A stretch of DNA of 64,000 nucleotides from NCBI RefSeq assembly GCF_014696355.1, contig NZ_JACJQA010000051.1:60216-124215 (forward strand), in the 5' to 3' direction. The DNA comes from Pseudanabaena sp. FACHB-1998. GTDB lineage: Bacteria > Cyanobacteriota > Cyanobacteriia > Pseudanabaenales > Pseudanabaenaceae. A program made the position numbers and the translations under genes. How positions within the stretch are numbered: position 1 is the stretch's first letter; the number at the start of each line of letters is the position of its first letter. The notes beneath the pieces were generated by a model. That model did not search any database. It was given only the letters and a program-made list of their open reading frames with translations, and had not been told where the DNA came from. Shown here piece by piece: positions 62,727-64,000 of the stretch.

Positions 62727-64000
62727 AAGCCCAGTAAATTTCCAAGTCAACGCAGCACCGCCGCCAAAAGCATTGCCCCACTGAAGAAACAGGCGATCGC
62801 CGCCCTTAATAAAGGACTGGGCAAATACCAACTATCAGGAGCATCAGGAGCAAGAAAACATGGAGACTTCTTCTTTAGCCAAGAATTGAATCCCTTTGCC
62901 ACCTATTTCCCCAGTGCTATGGGACAAATCAACTACGGCTCAATCCTGATGACCGAATGCCTGAAAATCTATCCAATCCCACAACTAACGATCCTGATTG
63001 TCCAAGACAAAGAACATCTCACCGATGACTGTCATGGCAAAATCAGCCATGAATTGTTAAATCAACTCCGACAAAGCGAAGATTTTGCAATCCCAGCAAA
63101 TACCCCATTTCAATTTCGGGCAGGAATAACCAACGCATGGGTTGCTAAAGGGACATTGCAAGTAGAACTAAACCTACCTCAAGGAGTGGACTTAGTAATG
63201 CCACTATCATGTTTTAAAGGACATAAACCGACATTAGGAATCCAACAAGTAGCCAGCCTGAAACTAGGAATCGTCAACTTCGCCCAAAAGCGCAGCGTCA
63301 AAACCTCCTATACCGTATGGCAATGGTTCAGCCAACAAGCGATCACCCATGATGTCTTACCAATTACCCAACTCAAAGCCGAAACATTAGTCGCCGCCCA
63401 ATCCGATGTCAAACAACTCTGCCAACTAGTGCAAACCGAACAATGGGTGAAAGTAGACGAACCTGAAGAAGAACGCGAAGAAGAAGCCGATGGTAAAATC
63501 CTATCGGAAATCCTCAAACATGACATCTATGGACAACTGCTAGAACATCCCTATGTGGTGAGAAAGATTGAAGACCTAGTAAGACGACGTTGGTTAACCC
63601 TGGCTACCAGTGGCGGTATCAACTTCTCCAGCTTCATGGCGCAACCCTGCCTAGAATGAGGGAAACTGGAAATGTGCATCCCTGAACTGCAACAAGGCGA
63701 ATATGTCGGATTCCGCTATCCCATCCGCGATCGCAACGACTTGCAAATCTGGACAAACAAACACATCAAAGGACTAAACCAACAGGGAACGATGTATGTG
63801 AACCCAGACGAAGCGCGTGACTACTGTGGTATGGACTTTGACGGTGATACCTTCTGCGTCAAATCAGTCAAGAAGCTACCTGAAATAGCCCAAGAAATCC
63901 GTCAGCACCACATCAAACCCACCACCTACAAACCCGACAAAGTAGCAGTGCAAGGCACATTAGCCGAAGTTGCTCTCAGATCGACCGAAAACCAAATTGG
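62727..64000 (+). pseudogene. Truncated RNA-polymerase-like gene with DFDGD motif and in-frame stop
   Basis: One reading frame runs from 62727 to the right edge, broken by a single TGA at 63657-63659. The translation starts abruptly (SKFPSQRSTAAKSIAPLKK) with no start codon or ribosome-binding site, so the 5' part is missing. After the stop the frame goes on (LEMCIPELQQGEYVGFRYP) to CGMDFDGDTFCVKS at 63825-63866. The DFDGD motif (63834-63848) is the catalytic metal-binding loop of two-barrel RNA polymerases (beta' NADFDGD; DbDGD in YonO-like and RdRP-type enzymes). The surrounding sequence is not beta'. I infer a remnant of a YonO/RdRP-like cyanobacterial polymerase. Downstream parts are outside the window. 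Confidence 0.6.

Noticed and set aside
1..64000. tRNA and rRNA genes
   Set aside because: I noticed no cloverleaf or rRNA sequence by eye; a tRNAscan run would be needed to exclude them.

Overview
The window looks like a piece of a cyanobacterial extrachromosomal replicon (large plasmid or chromid), most likely from a Pseudanabaena-like filamentous cyanobacterium. The HIP1 octamer GCGATCGC is everywhere in coding and intergenic DNA. The protein families (CHAT, CHASE2, DUF1822, NB-ARC and nSTAND WD40 proteins) are typical of filamentous cyanobacteria. A complete replication and partition block (parA, parB, a CyRepA1-like replication protein) lies at 47.8-55.3 kb. The genus is an inference; the cyanobacterial origin is well supported.

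Layout. 1-1.0 kb: decayed DNA with an IS1-family transposase remnant and a small AAA-protein fragment. 1.07-14.2 kb: a plus-strand cluster with a sigma-like protein, a DUF1822 protein carrying two histidine-kinase phosphoacceptor segments, a 1706-residue TPR protein with an embedded C39-type peptidase, a 53-residue protein, a CHAT (caspase-like) protease, a membrane protein, a von Willebrand A lipoprotein and small exported proteins. 14.3-17.7 kb: a prohibitin-like protein, a serine hydrolase broken by one stop codon, an alpha/beta hydrolase and a small exported peptide. 17.9-24.9 kb: two tail-to-tail NB-ARC/WD40 STAND proteins. 25-29.6 kb: a TPR lipoprotein, an intact paralogue of the broken hydrolase, a deacetylase-fold amidohydrolase, a GNAT acetyltransferase and an exported glutaredoxin-like protein. 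29.6-40.7 kb: two MuiA-family proteins, two M48 metallopeptidases and a PrsW-like membrane protease with TPRs. 40.7-45.8 kb: a second sigma-like / DUF1822 / CHAT(-CHASE2) module. 45.8-47.7 kb: small unknown genes and a cupin. 47.8-55.7 kb: parA, parB, rarA fused to a methyltransferase-like domain, the replication gene and a candidate small RNA in its leader region. 55.8-62.7 kb: an HAD phosphatase, a translationally coupled two-gene nSTAND/WD40 system, a small exported protein and a secreted phospholipase A2-like protein. 62.7-64 kb: a truncated, stop-interrupted gene with the DFDGD motif of two-barrel RNA polymerases, running off the right edge.

How the parts may work together. Two modules share the order sigma-like, DUF1822, CHAT protease, which suggests proteolytic control of an alternative sigma factor. 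Two regulatory patterns not tied to any feature class I recognise link genes here. One is a gene-oriented intergenic element (TGCATAGCT, then CTAGAGATA about 11 bases after the first heptamer), found 11 times and mostly upstream of the protease and CHAT-module genes. The other is a set of 12-bp tandem direct repeats (consensus GAGYCAAAWACT) upstream of a STAND gene, a TPR lipoprotein, the intact serine hydrolase and a small exported peptide. I found these by eye; a genome-wide motif search would be decisive.
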